Positions 12,635 through 19,804 of a stretch of 19,867 nucleotides of DNA are shown here, piece by piece. Where the stretch lies: contig CAYZXH010000030.1 in NCBI GenBank assembly GCA_964482405.1, forward strand, positions 1 to 19,867. The letters run 5' to 3'. Each line of letters starts with the position of its first letter. Position 1 is the first letter of the stretch. The notes under the pieces were generated by a model that saw only the letters and a program-made list of their open reading frames with translations, was not told where the DNA came from and did no database searches. The stretch comes from Zestomicrobium sp964482405. GTDB lineage: Archaea; Thermoproteota; Thermoprotei_A; Sulfolobales; NBVN01. The position numbers and the translations under genes were made by a program.

Positions 12635-14030
12635 GCACTCCGGTGTTGAGTCCTACCTCAGACTTACTCCTCAACTCACTCAGCCTCCTGACTCTGGAGA
12701 AGAGTTCCCGCGGGGTGATCTCCGCGCCGTCCCTACCCCTATCCCAGACCTTATTAATGATGACCTCATCTCTTGAGGGGTCGTATACTAACTCACTCAA
12801 CTCTCTCAAGACTCTCCTAGGTCTCTCGGAGAAGCTCATGATCGCCACGAAGTTGAACATGCCTATCTGAGAGTTATTCAGGTTTATGGGGTGACTCCTG
12901 AGCCTGGCAACGACCTCCTCAGAACTCCCGCCGTGGAATGAGGTAAGCCCTCCTAAACCAGCTAACAGGGATTGCGCGAGGACTTGAGCTTCAGACCCTC
13001 TAGTCTCCCCCACTACGAGGAGCTTAGTTGTTGAGGATCTTAGAGCGGCCTTAGCTAAGTCAAATAAATCCACCCTCACAGAACCTAGCTCGAACACGAC
13101 GTACCTACTCCAGCTACTGTTGGGTGGAGGGTCTATCTCGCCAGTATCCTCGATAACCACCACCTTCCAGTCCGTCGGGACGTACGAGTATAGGAGAGAC
13201 TTAATCAGTGTTGTCTTGCCGGAGCCCGGAGGACCCGCAACTATCAACGAGCCTCTTGAGAGGATTAAGAACTTGAGTAGCTCAGCCACAGCCTTAGGCA
13301 TGACGCCCTGCCTCACCAAGACGTCCGCGTGCGGGGGTGTTGAAGACCTCTTCCTAACGATTATCTCAGGTCTCCTAACCGAGACTATGTGTGATACTAG
13401 GTGTACCCTGTGACCGCCGTCACTCAAGGGCATTTGAGTATCTACTATCGGGTTGCTCGTTGATACGTACGTGTAGCACTTAGAAGCTATGACTTGCTGC
13501 AACTCAACCACCTCCTCTAAGGTGCTTAAGTAAATGTTTGTTCGTATGAAATCTAGCCGCGGGTTAAGATCCTCAACTAACTTATGCCTAACCCACACAG
13601 GACCCGGGCCCTCAACACTCACGTCAGTAACGTAAGGATCGTCAAGCAATAACTGTAGCTTCCCATAACCAGTCAAAGTCTTGAAGACGTAGGCAGCCGC
13701 CGGAACCTCCTCACGAGGGACACCCAGAACTAAGGCGAGGACGTCGCCCAAGTCATTCCCCTTCTTAATGAGGAGTATCAGTTCCTCAAGTTTTGACTCG
13801 ATTAAGGTGAGTAGACCTCTTGAAACGCCTTCCAAGCTTGCTTGATAGAGAATACTTGATTCATCACTCACCAACCTAACGACGTAAGCACCGACCCGAT
13901 ACTCAGCAATAACCCTACCAGCGACTAGCTCAGCCACATCACTTAAGGAAACCCTTCCACGCCCCTCAAAACCAGTCTTAACGTCACTCAACACGAGTTT
14001 CTTGAGGATACGAAAGCGTTCGCGGAACAC
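12618..14030 (-). CDS. Type IV pilus assembly ATPase (GspE/PilB/VirB11 superfamily)
   Basis: Cytoplasmic hexameric ATPase that drives pilus assembly. The N-terminal part (1-150) carries the usual linker; the domain-joining string DPYVTDVSVEGPGPVWVRH starts near 135. Walker A is G266-PPGSGKTT274, the Asp box is VVVIEDTGEIDPP (about 290-302), and the Walker B/His-box region includes LLVVGETRG with E342 and LTSFHGGS. 470 residues is a usual size for archaeal ArlI/TadA-type enzymes. No separate retraction ATPase is present in the window, as usual for archaea. The start is GTG 14030, 42 bases after the preceding gene; a TATA-like TTAAAAGA at 14060-14067 might give an internal promoter. The neighbour prepilin and platform genes place it in a pilus, and the absence of archaellin, ArlX and ArlH genes argues against an archaellum. 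Confidence 0.92.
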   Translation of the reverse strand: MFRERFRILKKLVLSDVKTGFEGRGRVSLSDVAELVAGRVIAEYRVGAYVVRLVSDESSILYQASLEGVSRGLLTLIESKLEELILLIKKGNDLGDVLALVLGVPREEVPAAAYVFKTLTGYGKLQLLLDDPYVTDVSVEGPGPVWVRHKLVEDLNPRLDFIRTNIYLSTLEEVVELQQVIASKCYTYVSTSNPIVDTQMPLSDGGHRVHLVSHIVSVRRPEIIVRKRSSTPPHADVLVRQGVMPKAVAELLKFLILSRGSLIVAGPPGSGKTTLIKSLLYSYVPTDWKVVVIEDTGEIDPPPNSSWSRYVVFELGSVRVDLFDLAKAALRSSTTKLLVVGETRGSEAQVLAQSLLAGLGGLTSFHGGSSEEVVARLRSHPINLNNSQIGMFNFVAIMSFSERPRRVLRELSELVYDPSRDEVIINKVWDRGRDGAEITPRELFSRVRRLSELRSKSEVGLNTGVLEDAR

Positions 14031-14072
14031 CGCAGGACCCGCGAGAAATCATGAGGTGCTTAAAAGATTATC

Positions 14073-14438
14073 TCACGGAACGCAGGAGAGAATTACGGAA
14101 GCGTTGGTTTCAGGGTCTACTAAAAACACGAACACCTCACTCAACCCATCAAATACTCCCAGCGTTAAGTACGTCGTGTTTCCCGGCCTCAAGAATTGAG
14201 GCGGGTCCACCCTCAAAACCTGACTCGGCAAGACCCCCAAACCCCATACCAGGAACCCTCTATCGTGTGAGTTTCTTAAAACTAGCGTGACCTCCCCCTC
14301 CCTCAAGAAGCATTCCAGGGTAACAACACCTACTACTAAGTAGGTTTGCTGAGGTGTGGTGAAGTTGCTTAGTGGGTTACTCGCTAAGGTAGCTAAGACC
14401 AGTAAGAAGAGTAGTGAGAGAATCACGTATTTCCTCAT
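14073..14438 (-). CDS. Small secreted or membrane-anchored protein of the pilus operon
   Basis: Unknown family. From ATG 14438 the 121-residue protein starts MRKYVILSLLFLLVLATLAS, a signal peptide or anchor, followed by about 100 residues of beta-type sequence with N-glycosylation sites (NFT, NTT, NAS) and two cysteines (CFL and the C near the end). Upstream GGTG supports this start. An in-frame GTG at 14492 would add 18 polar residues and overlap the prepilin stop, but it would bury the signal peptide, so I prefer 14438. It has no class III prepilin cleavage site. Position directly after the prepilin suggests an accessory or minor component of the pilus, for example an outside stabiliser, but this is inferred from context only. 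Confidence 0.68.
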   Translation of the reverse strand: MRKYVILSLLFLLVLATLASNPLSNFTTPQQTYLVVGVVTLECFLREGEVTLVLRNSHDRGFLVWGLGVLPSQVLRVDPPQFLRPGNTTYLTLGVFDGLSEVFVFLVDPETNASVILSCVP

Positions 14439-14481
14439 AAAAACACCTACTGAGCTGGGGGACCTACTCCCTAGGTCTTGA

Positions 14482-14976
14482 TTACCCGCCACTAGCCTTA
14501 ATTACTTGGGTAGTGCCGGTAGCTACGTCTGAAACTCTGACGTGTACGGCGACCGGGACTGAGGCAGGTCTATTCACGGTTAGGTAGATCATGACCTCAG
14601 ACTTGCCCGGGATGATTACTGAGAGCGCTGGGTTCAGGATAGCCGTGACCCCGCCGACCCCGGTTATCGTGCCGAGAGAGTTCGTGGCTGTCGCTACCCC
14701 GGCAACCCTGGCGCCGTCGGTGAGCGTTATGTCAACACCCTCCAGCCTGAGATCCCTCGGCAGCAGGTTCTGGACAGTCAAGTATAAGACTAAGGTATTG
14801 CCGGCTACAGCACTACTATATCTAGCGATAGCTACCTCAGTAGTAGGCATCTTAGCCATAGTGCTATCCAGCCAAGCCTTAATACCGAAAGCAGCCACCA
14901 CCGCAATCAATATCAGTATCAGAGCAACAACAACCTCACTAACACCCCTAACCCAGAAACCACGAGACCTAACCAC
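14482..14976 (-). CDS. Archaeal type IV prepilin
   Basis: 164 residues with a standard class III signal peptide: a basic start (MVRSRGFWVRG) cut after Gly11 by the PibD/EppA-type peptidase, then the mature hydrophobic helix VSEVVVALILILIAVVAAFG, and a beta-rich globular domain of about 125 residues ending at KASGG. The mature N-terminus has the usual small/hydrophobic residues and a Glu at position 3. Likely the main subunit of the pilus built by the downstream ATPase and platform. GTG 14976 has GAGGTGA at five-base spacing and a strong TATA element about 28 nt upstream. It is the first gene of the operon, so probably the most expressed. No peptidase gene occurs in the window; it would be encoded elsewhere. 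Confidence 0.9.
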   Translation of the reverse strand: MVRSRGFWVRGVSEVVVALILILIAVVAAFGIKAWLDSTMAKMPTTEVAIARYSSAVAGNTLVLYLTVQNLLPRDLRLEGVDITLTDGARVAGVATATNSLGTITGVGGVTAILNPALSVIIPGKSEVMIYLTVNRPASVPVAVHVRVSDVATGTTQVIKASGG

Positions 14977-15000
14977 TTAATCACCTCACTAAGAAGAAAA

Positions 15001-15013
15001 AAGTCTTTATAAG
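15001..15013 (-). promoter_or_regulatory. Promoter of the type IV pilus operon
   Basis: Minus-strand CTTATAAAGACTT ends about 24 bases before GTG 14976. The same 13 bases occur at 19790-19802 upstream of operon B at nearly the same distance from the start codon. The upstream flank also matches in part (ACTC followed by ACGTAA when read on the plus strand, with a two-base difference in spacing). Confidence 0.7.
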
Positions 15014-15063
15014 GAACTCACGTAAGCGAGGGTAAGAAGCGGGTTAAGCAGTCTTAAGTCTTG

Positions 15064-15068
15064 AAAAA
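15064..15068 (-). terminator. T5 tract after the surface nuclease gene
   Basis: On the minus strand TTTTT lies about ten bases after the nuclease stop codon and before the type IV pilus promoter. It is a plausible archaeal termination signal that would separate the two transcription units. Confidence 0.35.
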
Positions 15069-15078
15069 GGTTATGAGG

Positions 15079-17106
15079 TTATGCTCTCCTAGGTCTCACG
15101 CTACGTAAGACGAAGAACGCAGTAATTAAGAGTATTGGGATAACGACCCACACAGGCTCCGGTATGGGGATAGGGTTCTGGAGCTCCGGATAATCACTAC
15201 TCACCACATACGCAACCAACTCATCCCCGTCTAAAGCTATGATAACTATGTTACCCGGGGTATCCCGACCGCCTCCCAAGACCTGGACGTGGAGCGGTGT
15301 GTTATCGATACCTACGTCCATACCCACAGGAAGCACCCAAGGCTCAAGAACATCCCCAACCGAATTATAGAAAGCTACGAAGAGATTCCTCTTCGTGACG
15401 TTAACTTCGTAGACCCCGTAAGGAATGATGAACTTCCTGGAACCAGGATCGTAAGCAATCTTAACGAAGGTAGCGCTCCTATCAGCAAGCGTTAAGATGC
15501 CTGACTTAGAGCCGTTCGTACCAACAACACTTAAGTTAGCCCAGCCAAGAGCGTTCCAAGCAACAAGCCAGTGAGTCACATTACTCGCGACCCAAGGATA
15601 GAAAGTAGTGGGAGTACTAACACTAACCAAAGTATCTCCAGTAACTCCCGGCGTCGTTTGTGCGAGGTCTATCACGCCGTAGGCTAACGAGGTCTCGGTC
15701 TCGTTGTAAACAGTTAACAAGTATTGACCGCTAGTTAAGAGCTTAGTATACATGGGGTAAGCATTGTAGTACGAGTAACCGTCACCATATGTCGTTGTGC
15801 TAGGACCCTGATCACCGGGTCTGCAATCAACGCAGTGAGGGCTGGGTATGACTAAGTGGTAGGTCGCGTTAACGATGCCGTAAATCCCGGCCATGTCATG
15901 AGCTGTTGTCCCGCCAAGATTGTAGCCTCTCGCGATTATGTAAAATCTTCCCATGACTTCATCAAACATCAAGCCACCTAATACGTCAACACCTATTCTG
16001 GGTCCAGGGGACCCGCTATAGATTCCTACAAGAACGTACCTCCCCGTATATGAAGGCACTGAGTTAAGTAAGTTGATAGTATATCTCCCCGCTGTTGATG
16101 ACTGGGAGCTGTAGCCCACTATCCACCACTTACTACCGTCTTGATGTACGTAGTAAGTAGCTGTTGGGTGGTACTGGTAGCTCGCATGATATATGTGTGT
16201 AGGTGTTGTAGGCTCTAGATCAGGGTTTATGGGTACGTAGCTATATAGAGTCGTGTAAGATCTAGTAGTAGTGCCTACTCTTCTACTATGATTGCTCCAG
16301 ACTACTAGGAATCCGGACTCGTTTGCTGCTATATCTAGCATTCCTCTAAATACGTACGCGTACCTGCTTTGTGTTGGGTCTGAGTTGTATTTGTCTGGAC
16401 CGTACCTGTAAGTCCTAACTACGTTGCCGGACGCATCTAGGATAACTACATTTAGTGAGTAGTTCCCTGCAGAGCCTTCTGAGAAAGCGATCCCTAAGTA
16501 GTTTTTGTCTGGCGTGGTAGCGACTTTAACACCCCATGAAGTTCCATAGTTTATGAACCCACTATAAAGAACTACTCTAGTTATTGTGGGTAGTTTTTCT
16601 TTCTCTTTCTCGTACGTTATGTGGAGGCTCCACTTGCTTGGGTCGAAATCGTTGTCTCTGTCGTCTATTACCGCGTACCCGTTCTCGACCATCCACTTAT
16701 TTACGTTTAGTAATGTAGTATCATTTGTTCTCACGTAGACTACAGCAATTACTCTCCCGTAGTCGTCTACCCCGTAAGTCTTGTCTATGTCCAAATAGAC
16801 TACTCCTCCATGCTGGGCGAGCAGGTTTTCCAGCGTCTCTCTAGCTTCTGCGCCTCCTGGAGGATCAAGTTCCGGCGCATCGATATCCGCGAACCTAACA
16901 ACTGTCCTATATTCATTCGCTACGTAAACGGGCGGGGATATACGTATCGTATCCCCGTCGATAACCTCGGTCACCGCTACTCTTGCGTGCGGGAAGTCGT
17001 CGTGTATCCCTACCCCGCCGGAAGCTCTGACTAGCTGTGTTGTGAGGGTTATTGCAGGTGCTAGGAAGAGGAGGGCTAGAAGTAATGCGATGATTCTCTT
17101 ACTCAA
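15079..17106 (-). CDS. Secreted, membrane-anchored staphylococcal-nuclease-like protein with beta-propeller-like domain
   Basis: 675 residues. Signal peptide at 1-29 (KRIIALLLALLFLAPAITL), then a complete thermonuclease (SNase, Ca2+-dependent phosphodiesterase) domain at about 40-160. Catalytic residues match Staphylococcus aureus nuclease: D50/D52 in the VIDGDT motif (Asp19/21), R71 (Arg35), D76 and E79 in FADIDAPE (Asp40, Glu43), and R118 in DDYGRVIA (Arg87). Residues about 175-640 are beta-rich with recurring short strands such as FLVVWSN and HWLVAWN, like a propeller, and many N-glycosylation sites. The end is PIPEP, a hydrophobic helix (about 648-668) and RPRRA, that is, an anchor outside-facing at the N-side and resembling PEP-CTERM tails. 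It should cut DNA or RNA at the cell surface. The start TTG 17106 has GGGTGAC at four bases. It is its own unit between two pilus operons. Role in nutrition or defence against foreign DNA is the alternative to DNA uptake. Confidence 0.88.
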   Translation of the reverse strand: MSKRIIALLLALLFLAPAITLTTQLVRASGGVGIHDDFPHARVAVTEVIDGDTIRISPPVYVANEYRTVVRFADIDAPELDPPGGAEARETLENLLAQHGGVVYLDIDKTYGVDDYGRVIAVVYVRTNDTTLLNVNKWMVENGYAVIDDRDNDFDPSKWSLHITYEKEKEKLPTITRVVLYSGFINYGTSWGVKVATTPDKNYLGIAFSEGSAGNYSLNVVILDASGNVVRTYRYGPDKYNSDPTQSRYAYVFRGMLDIAANESGFLVVWSNHSRRVGTTTRSYTTLYSYVPINPDLEPTTPTHIYHASYQYHPTATYYVHQDGSKWWIVGYSSQSSTAGRYTINLLNSVPSYTGRYVLVGIYSGSPGPRIGVDVLGGLMFDEVMGRFYIIARGYNLGGTTAHDMAGIYGIVNATYHLVIPSPHCVDCRPGDQGPSTTTYGDGYSYYNAYPMYTKLLTSGQYLLTVYNETETSLAYGVIDLAQTTPGVTGDTLVSVSTPTTFYPWVASNVTHWLVAWNALGWANLSVVGTNGSKSGILTLADRSATFVKIAYDPGSRKFIIPYGVYEVNVTKRNLFVAFYNSVGDVLEPWVLPVGMDVGIDNTPLHVQVLGGGRDTPGNIVIIALDGDELVAYVVSSDYPELQNPIPIPEPVWVVIPILLITAFFVLRSVRPRRA

Positions 17107-17249
17107 TTAAGTCACCCAAAAAACATTACTTGAAACCCATATAAATACATTATTTTCGTGAAAACTGTTTGAGCTTTATGTAGGTCTATATATGATCTGG
17201 ACCTTAATTCTTTCGTAATCGTTGCGCACCCTCTCCTCACGCAATGATC
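17107..17249. other. Intergenic region with nuclease gene promoter
   Basis: No coding sequence is supported here. On the minus strand TTTATATG (17139-17146) is a TATA box that predicts initiation about ten bases before TTG 17106. The remainder is A/T-rich and follows the stop codon of the 399-residue protein gene; I see no hairpin with T-tract. Confidence 0.5.
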
Positions 17250-18449
17250 TCACTCCCTCACATCATTTCGGTAATACGAAAATACCTCGATTCGTGGCGG
17301 CTTTAAGACTACTTCAGCCTCCATAGTGCTTAGCAGGTGCTCTAACGCTATACTGAATCCACGTTCTCTGAGTGTTGAGGCTTCATCCTCAGTGATTTCG
17401 CAGTCGTTGGAGCACACCACCTCTCCCCCCTCATGTCTTACCTTAAGTGGGGTGCTTGCGTGAATGATTAGTGAGTAGGTGTTCCCCGACGAGATCTCCA
17501 GGTCTACCGCGGCCTCCCCCGAATCTACTAAGCCGCACCAAAGCTTTCTGCAGCAGAGTACTCCGTGCTTGGTGGCCCAGCAGGAGGCTTCCGGGTCCTT
17601 AGGTACTCGCAGGATTTCCTCACGTCTTAAATCAATCACTCTGAGTGTTTCCCCGGAATCCTCGACTACTAGATCCCAAGCGCTCGCGTCCCCTTCCACG
17701 TCCGCGTAATCTACTAGAGCTCCTGACTCAAGAATCTTTAGCTTACCACCCTCCCTGAATGCCGGGAGTCCGTGAATGAATCCAGCGAACCGAGCTCTAG
17801 ACTTGAGTAAGGGCTTCAGATCTTCTTCATCAGCGTAGAGGAGCCACTCACCAGACCTGAGCAGGGGTCCTCTAGGAGTGTTCGCAACAGCCTCAGCCGG
17901 GAAACCGGCCTCGAACGCGTCACCCCCACGAATAATTAGGGACCTACCATCACTGAAGACGCACGTAGCTATCCTGAAGCCTAGCGAGCACTTAACTGGC
18001 TTAGCTTCGTAAGCGTCTCGGTAGACCGCGTAGTCTTCGTAGCTAGCTAGAACCACGTGTGTTCTACTCCCGTCATACACCGCGACCACGAAAGCCCCCG
18101 GTCTCGAATCCGTGGCGAGCGTCGCGCCAGCGAATACCTCGTCTCTTGTGATTACCCTGTAGTTCCCGGAGACCCTCACCACAGCGACCCCGTGCTCGAG
18201 GTGCGAGAATCCAGCCATCGCCGAACACTCGATAAGCTCTCTAGAAACGTATACCGGGTTCCTGCAGGTGTCGCCGGCCTCGGAGGACTCGCTGAGATCA
18301 CTCCAAGAATTTATCGTTATTTTTGGCTGTACTCTCAAGCCTTCAATAACTAAGCTCTCTAGGTCGTACGGAGAGAGGACCACCCTACCACCACCGAACT
18401 TAGTGAAGTCCGCAAATCTCCTCAGGGTGTAGGGGATGACGAGCCTCAA
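17250..18449 (-). CDS. Cysteine-containing soluble protein of operon B, unknown function
   Basis: 399 residues, family not recognised. No signal peptide or membrane helix, so probably cytoplasmic. The sequence is built of short beta strands separated by polar turns (for example GVAVVRVSGNYRVI, GAFVVAVYDGSRTHVVLASY, WDLVVEDSGETLRVIDLRR), a pattern that would suit a beta-propeller or stacked-sheet fold. About ten cysteines are present, with a cluster CWATKHGVLCCRKLWC near residue 290 and CSNDC near 345, which might bind a metal or form disulfides. The start TTG 18449 shares TTGA with the stop codon of the upstream small membrane protein, so translation is coupled and the protein probably acts with the two membrane proteins of the operon. 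A cytoplasmic ring partner of the membrane complex is one guess. Confidence 0.72.
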   Translation of the reverse strand: MRLVIPYTLRRFADFTKFGGGRVVLSPYDLESLVIEGLRVQPKITINSWSDLSESSEAGDTCRNPVYVSRELIECSAMAGFSHLEHGVAVVRVSGNYRVITRDEVFAGATLATDSRPGAFVVAVYDGSRTHVVLASYEDYAVYRDAYEAKPVKCSLGFRIATCVFSDGRSLIIRGGDAFEAGFPAEAVANTPRGPLLRSGEWLLYADEEDLKPLLKSRARFAGFIHGLPAFREGGKLKILESGALVDYADVEGDASAWDLVVEDSGETLRVIDLRREEILRVPKDPEASCWATKHGVLCCRKLWCGLVDSGEAAVDLEISSGNTYSLIIHASTPLKVRHEGGEVVCSNDCEITEDEASTLRERGFSIALEHLLSTMEAEVVLKPPRIEVFSYYRNDVRE

Positions 18450-18751
18450 GACTTAACCAACCTCAACTTAAGTGTTAGTGACTCAATCAACGATAACATA
18501 GTGGCTAACGCGAGGGATTCTAGAGAGAGTGATTTCTTCGGGTAGGTAGCTGAAGCGAGTGCTAGGGAGGTGACTAGGACAGAGAACCCGAGTAGTTGGG
18601 ACGTCCCGGACCAGATAGCTCTCCAGAGAGTGATTAGCGCGAGGAATACGTATATCAGGTGCTTAAGCCTGAGAGGGCCGAAGACCCTCTCGTTAATTAA
18701 TGATACATCGCTGATTACGACGAACCTATGATATCTTGCTTCGAAGCTCAA
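18446..18751 (-). CDS. Two-helix small membrane protein, VirB3/PrgI-like appearance
   Basis: 101 residues. A polar N-terminus is followed by FGPLRLKHLIYVFLAL, two closely spaced hydrophobic helices at about 30-47 and 52-70, and the segment YPKKSLSLESLALATML with a third moderately hydrophobic stretch. A small residue-Leu-Lys start to helix 1, a short loop and a Pro-Lys-rich step after helix 2 are typical of PrgI/VirB3/TrbD-type proteins, which join VirB4 ATPases to the membrane in type IV secretion machines; Ced systems also have a small two-helix protein, CedA2. No diagnostic motif exists, so this is a topological argument. TTG 18751 overlaps the upstream stop codon (TTGA), and the gene overlaps the next in the same way, which indicates a tightly coupled three-gene operon. 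Confidence 0.75.
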   Translation of the reverse strand: MSFEARYHRFVVISDVSLINERVFGPLRLKHLIYVFLALITLWRAIWSGTSQLLGFSVLVTSLALASATYPKKSLSLESLALATMLSLIESLTLKLRLVKS

Positions 18752-19767
18752 GGCGCTCGCACCCCTAACAACTCGATGTCAAGCATTATCGTCGGGTTCT
18801 GCGGGTATTGACCTGACGGCAGACTCAGCGTGAACGCAAGTATTATTAAGACTCCAGCACGAGTTACTGAGTCACTGATCACGAAACTCACTGAGTCAAC
18901 CAAGACCGTTTTCCTAACGTATTCCTTAACAACGACCTTCTTGAGTGGTTGTGTGACGGTTTTCGAGCTATTCACGTGATACCTGTAAGTCACGACATCC
19001 TCTACTCGGGAGTTAGGGGGTAGTAGTAGGTAGTAGAGAGTTAGGTTGACCGGGTTATTGAAGTTATTCTCAGCGAACACTATCTTCAGAGACATGTTCA
19101 CGGGTCCCTCGACCCACGCGTAAACACCTACTAGGTCGGCGTACAGTGCTGGCGCGTTAATAATTACCTTACGCTCGTTAGGGAATGACGCGTTCAGCAC
19201 GCCAACACATTCAGTGCTTAGTGCCGCGTCGCAAACGTATTCACTTGGTGAGGCGCTCGTCACCAACCCTACGTACTCCGGGTAACCGTTCAAGAAGCTC
19301 TGATACCTCACTGCCGGTAGTAACGTAGTGATTGAGTTGCTGGAGACCGCCTGCTGCGGAGCCCAAGTTACTAGGTTTCCGTTCTCCGTGATTAAGCCTA
19401 GAACGTAGTTACCTTCAACTAAGAGTCTGACTAGGTCTCCCTCAGCTACTTTAGTCCACGTGAGGGGGCTTAACTCTATGTCTACGGCGTTGCTGTACGC
19501 TACGTTCGCAACCCCGTACACCACTAAAGACTTTATCGAGGTCTTCACGGTGGGTCTCGCGTAGACGGCGTTCTCCCCAGCCTCATATCTGAGGTGTATG
19601 TCCTCAGCTCTCCTCAAAGCATCAATTTGCTGAGTCTCCGAGAAGTAGTGTTGCTGTTGCCTTACCTCACTCAGGAAGTAAGCGTAGATTGAGAGGTGGG
19701 TTGCCAGGATTATGGTCATGATTACCGACGCGTAAACACCTACCTCACCAAACCTCGACTTACTCAC
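18748..19767 (-). CDS. Signal-anchored extracellular protein, possibly a large pilin-like subunit
   Basis: 339 residues, family not recognised. N-terminus MSKSRFGEVGVYASVIMTIILATHLSIYAYF is short, basic and glycine-bearing before a long hydrophobic helix (about 11-32), which resembles a type IV prepilin, but the cleavage context (RFG or VG) is not the consensus Arg/Lys-Gly. The helix is followed by an amphipathic stretch rich in Gln and Glu (about 33-65) and then a long beta-type domain with N-glycosylation sites (NAS, NMS, NLT, NSS) and one Cys pair (CDAALSTEC). It could be a pilus tip or minor subunit, or a signal-anchored complex component. GTG 19767 lies about 26 bases from a TATA element identical to that of the type IV pilus operon. 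It heads operon B with the small two-helix protein and the 399-residue protein. Confidence 0.75.
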   Translation of the reverse strand: MSKSRFGEVGVYASVIMTIILATHLSIYAYFLSEVRQQQHYFSETQQIDALRRAEDIHLRYEAGENAVYARPTVKTSIKSLVVYGVANVAYSNAVDIELSPLTWTKVAEGDLVRLLVEGNYVLGLITENGNLVTWAPQQAVSSNSITTLLPAVRYQSFLNGYPEYVGLVTSASPSEYVCDAALSTECVGVLNASFPNERKVIINAPALYADLVGVYAWVEGPVNMSLKIVFAENNFNNPVNLTLYYLLLPPNSRVEDVVTYRYHVNSSKTVTQPLKKVVVKEYVRKTVLVDSVSFVISDSVTRAGVLIILAFTLSLPSGQYPQNPTIMLDIELLGVRAP

Positions 19768-19789
19768 GGAACCCCCACCACCTACCTAG

Positions 19790-19804
19790 AAGTCTTTATA
19801 AGAC
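19790..19804 (-). promoter_or_regulatory. Promoter of operon B
   Basis: Minus-strand GTCTTATAAAGACTT predicts transcription initiation near 19772, within about five bases of GTG 19767. It contains the same 13-mer as the type IV pilus operon promoter and is itself a partial palindrome (AAGTC/GACTT around TTATA). Confidence 0.7.

Noticed and set aside
14438..14492. GTG 14492 as start of the small secreted protein
   Set aside because: It would place 18 polar residues before the signal peptide; ATG 14438 has an upstream GGTG and begins directly with the signal sequence. Coupling to the prepilin stop keeps it as a weak alternative.
11201..14976. Archaellum operon
   Set aside because: No archaellin, ArlX, ArlF/G or ArlH genes accompany the ATPase and platform; a single prepilin and a small secreted protein point to an adhesive or uptake pilus.
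5453..19767. Integrated conjugative plasmid
   Set aside because: No relaxase, replication protein, integrase, partition gene or flanking duplication is visible; the Ced-type set also exists as a resident import system.
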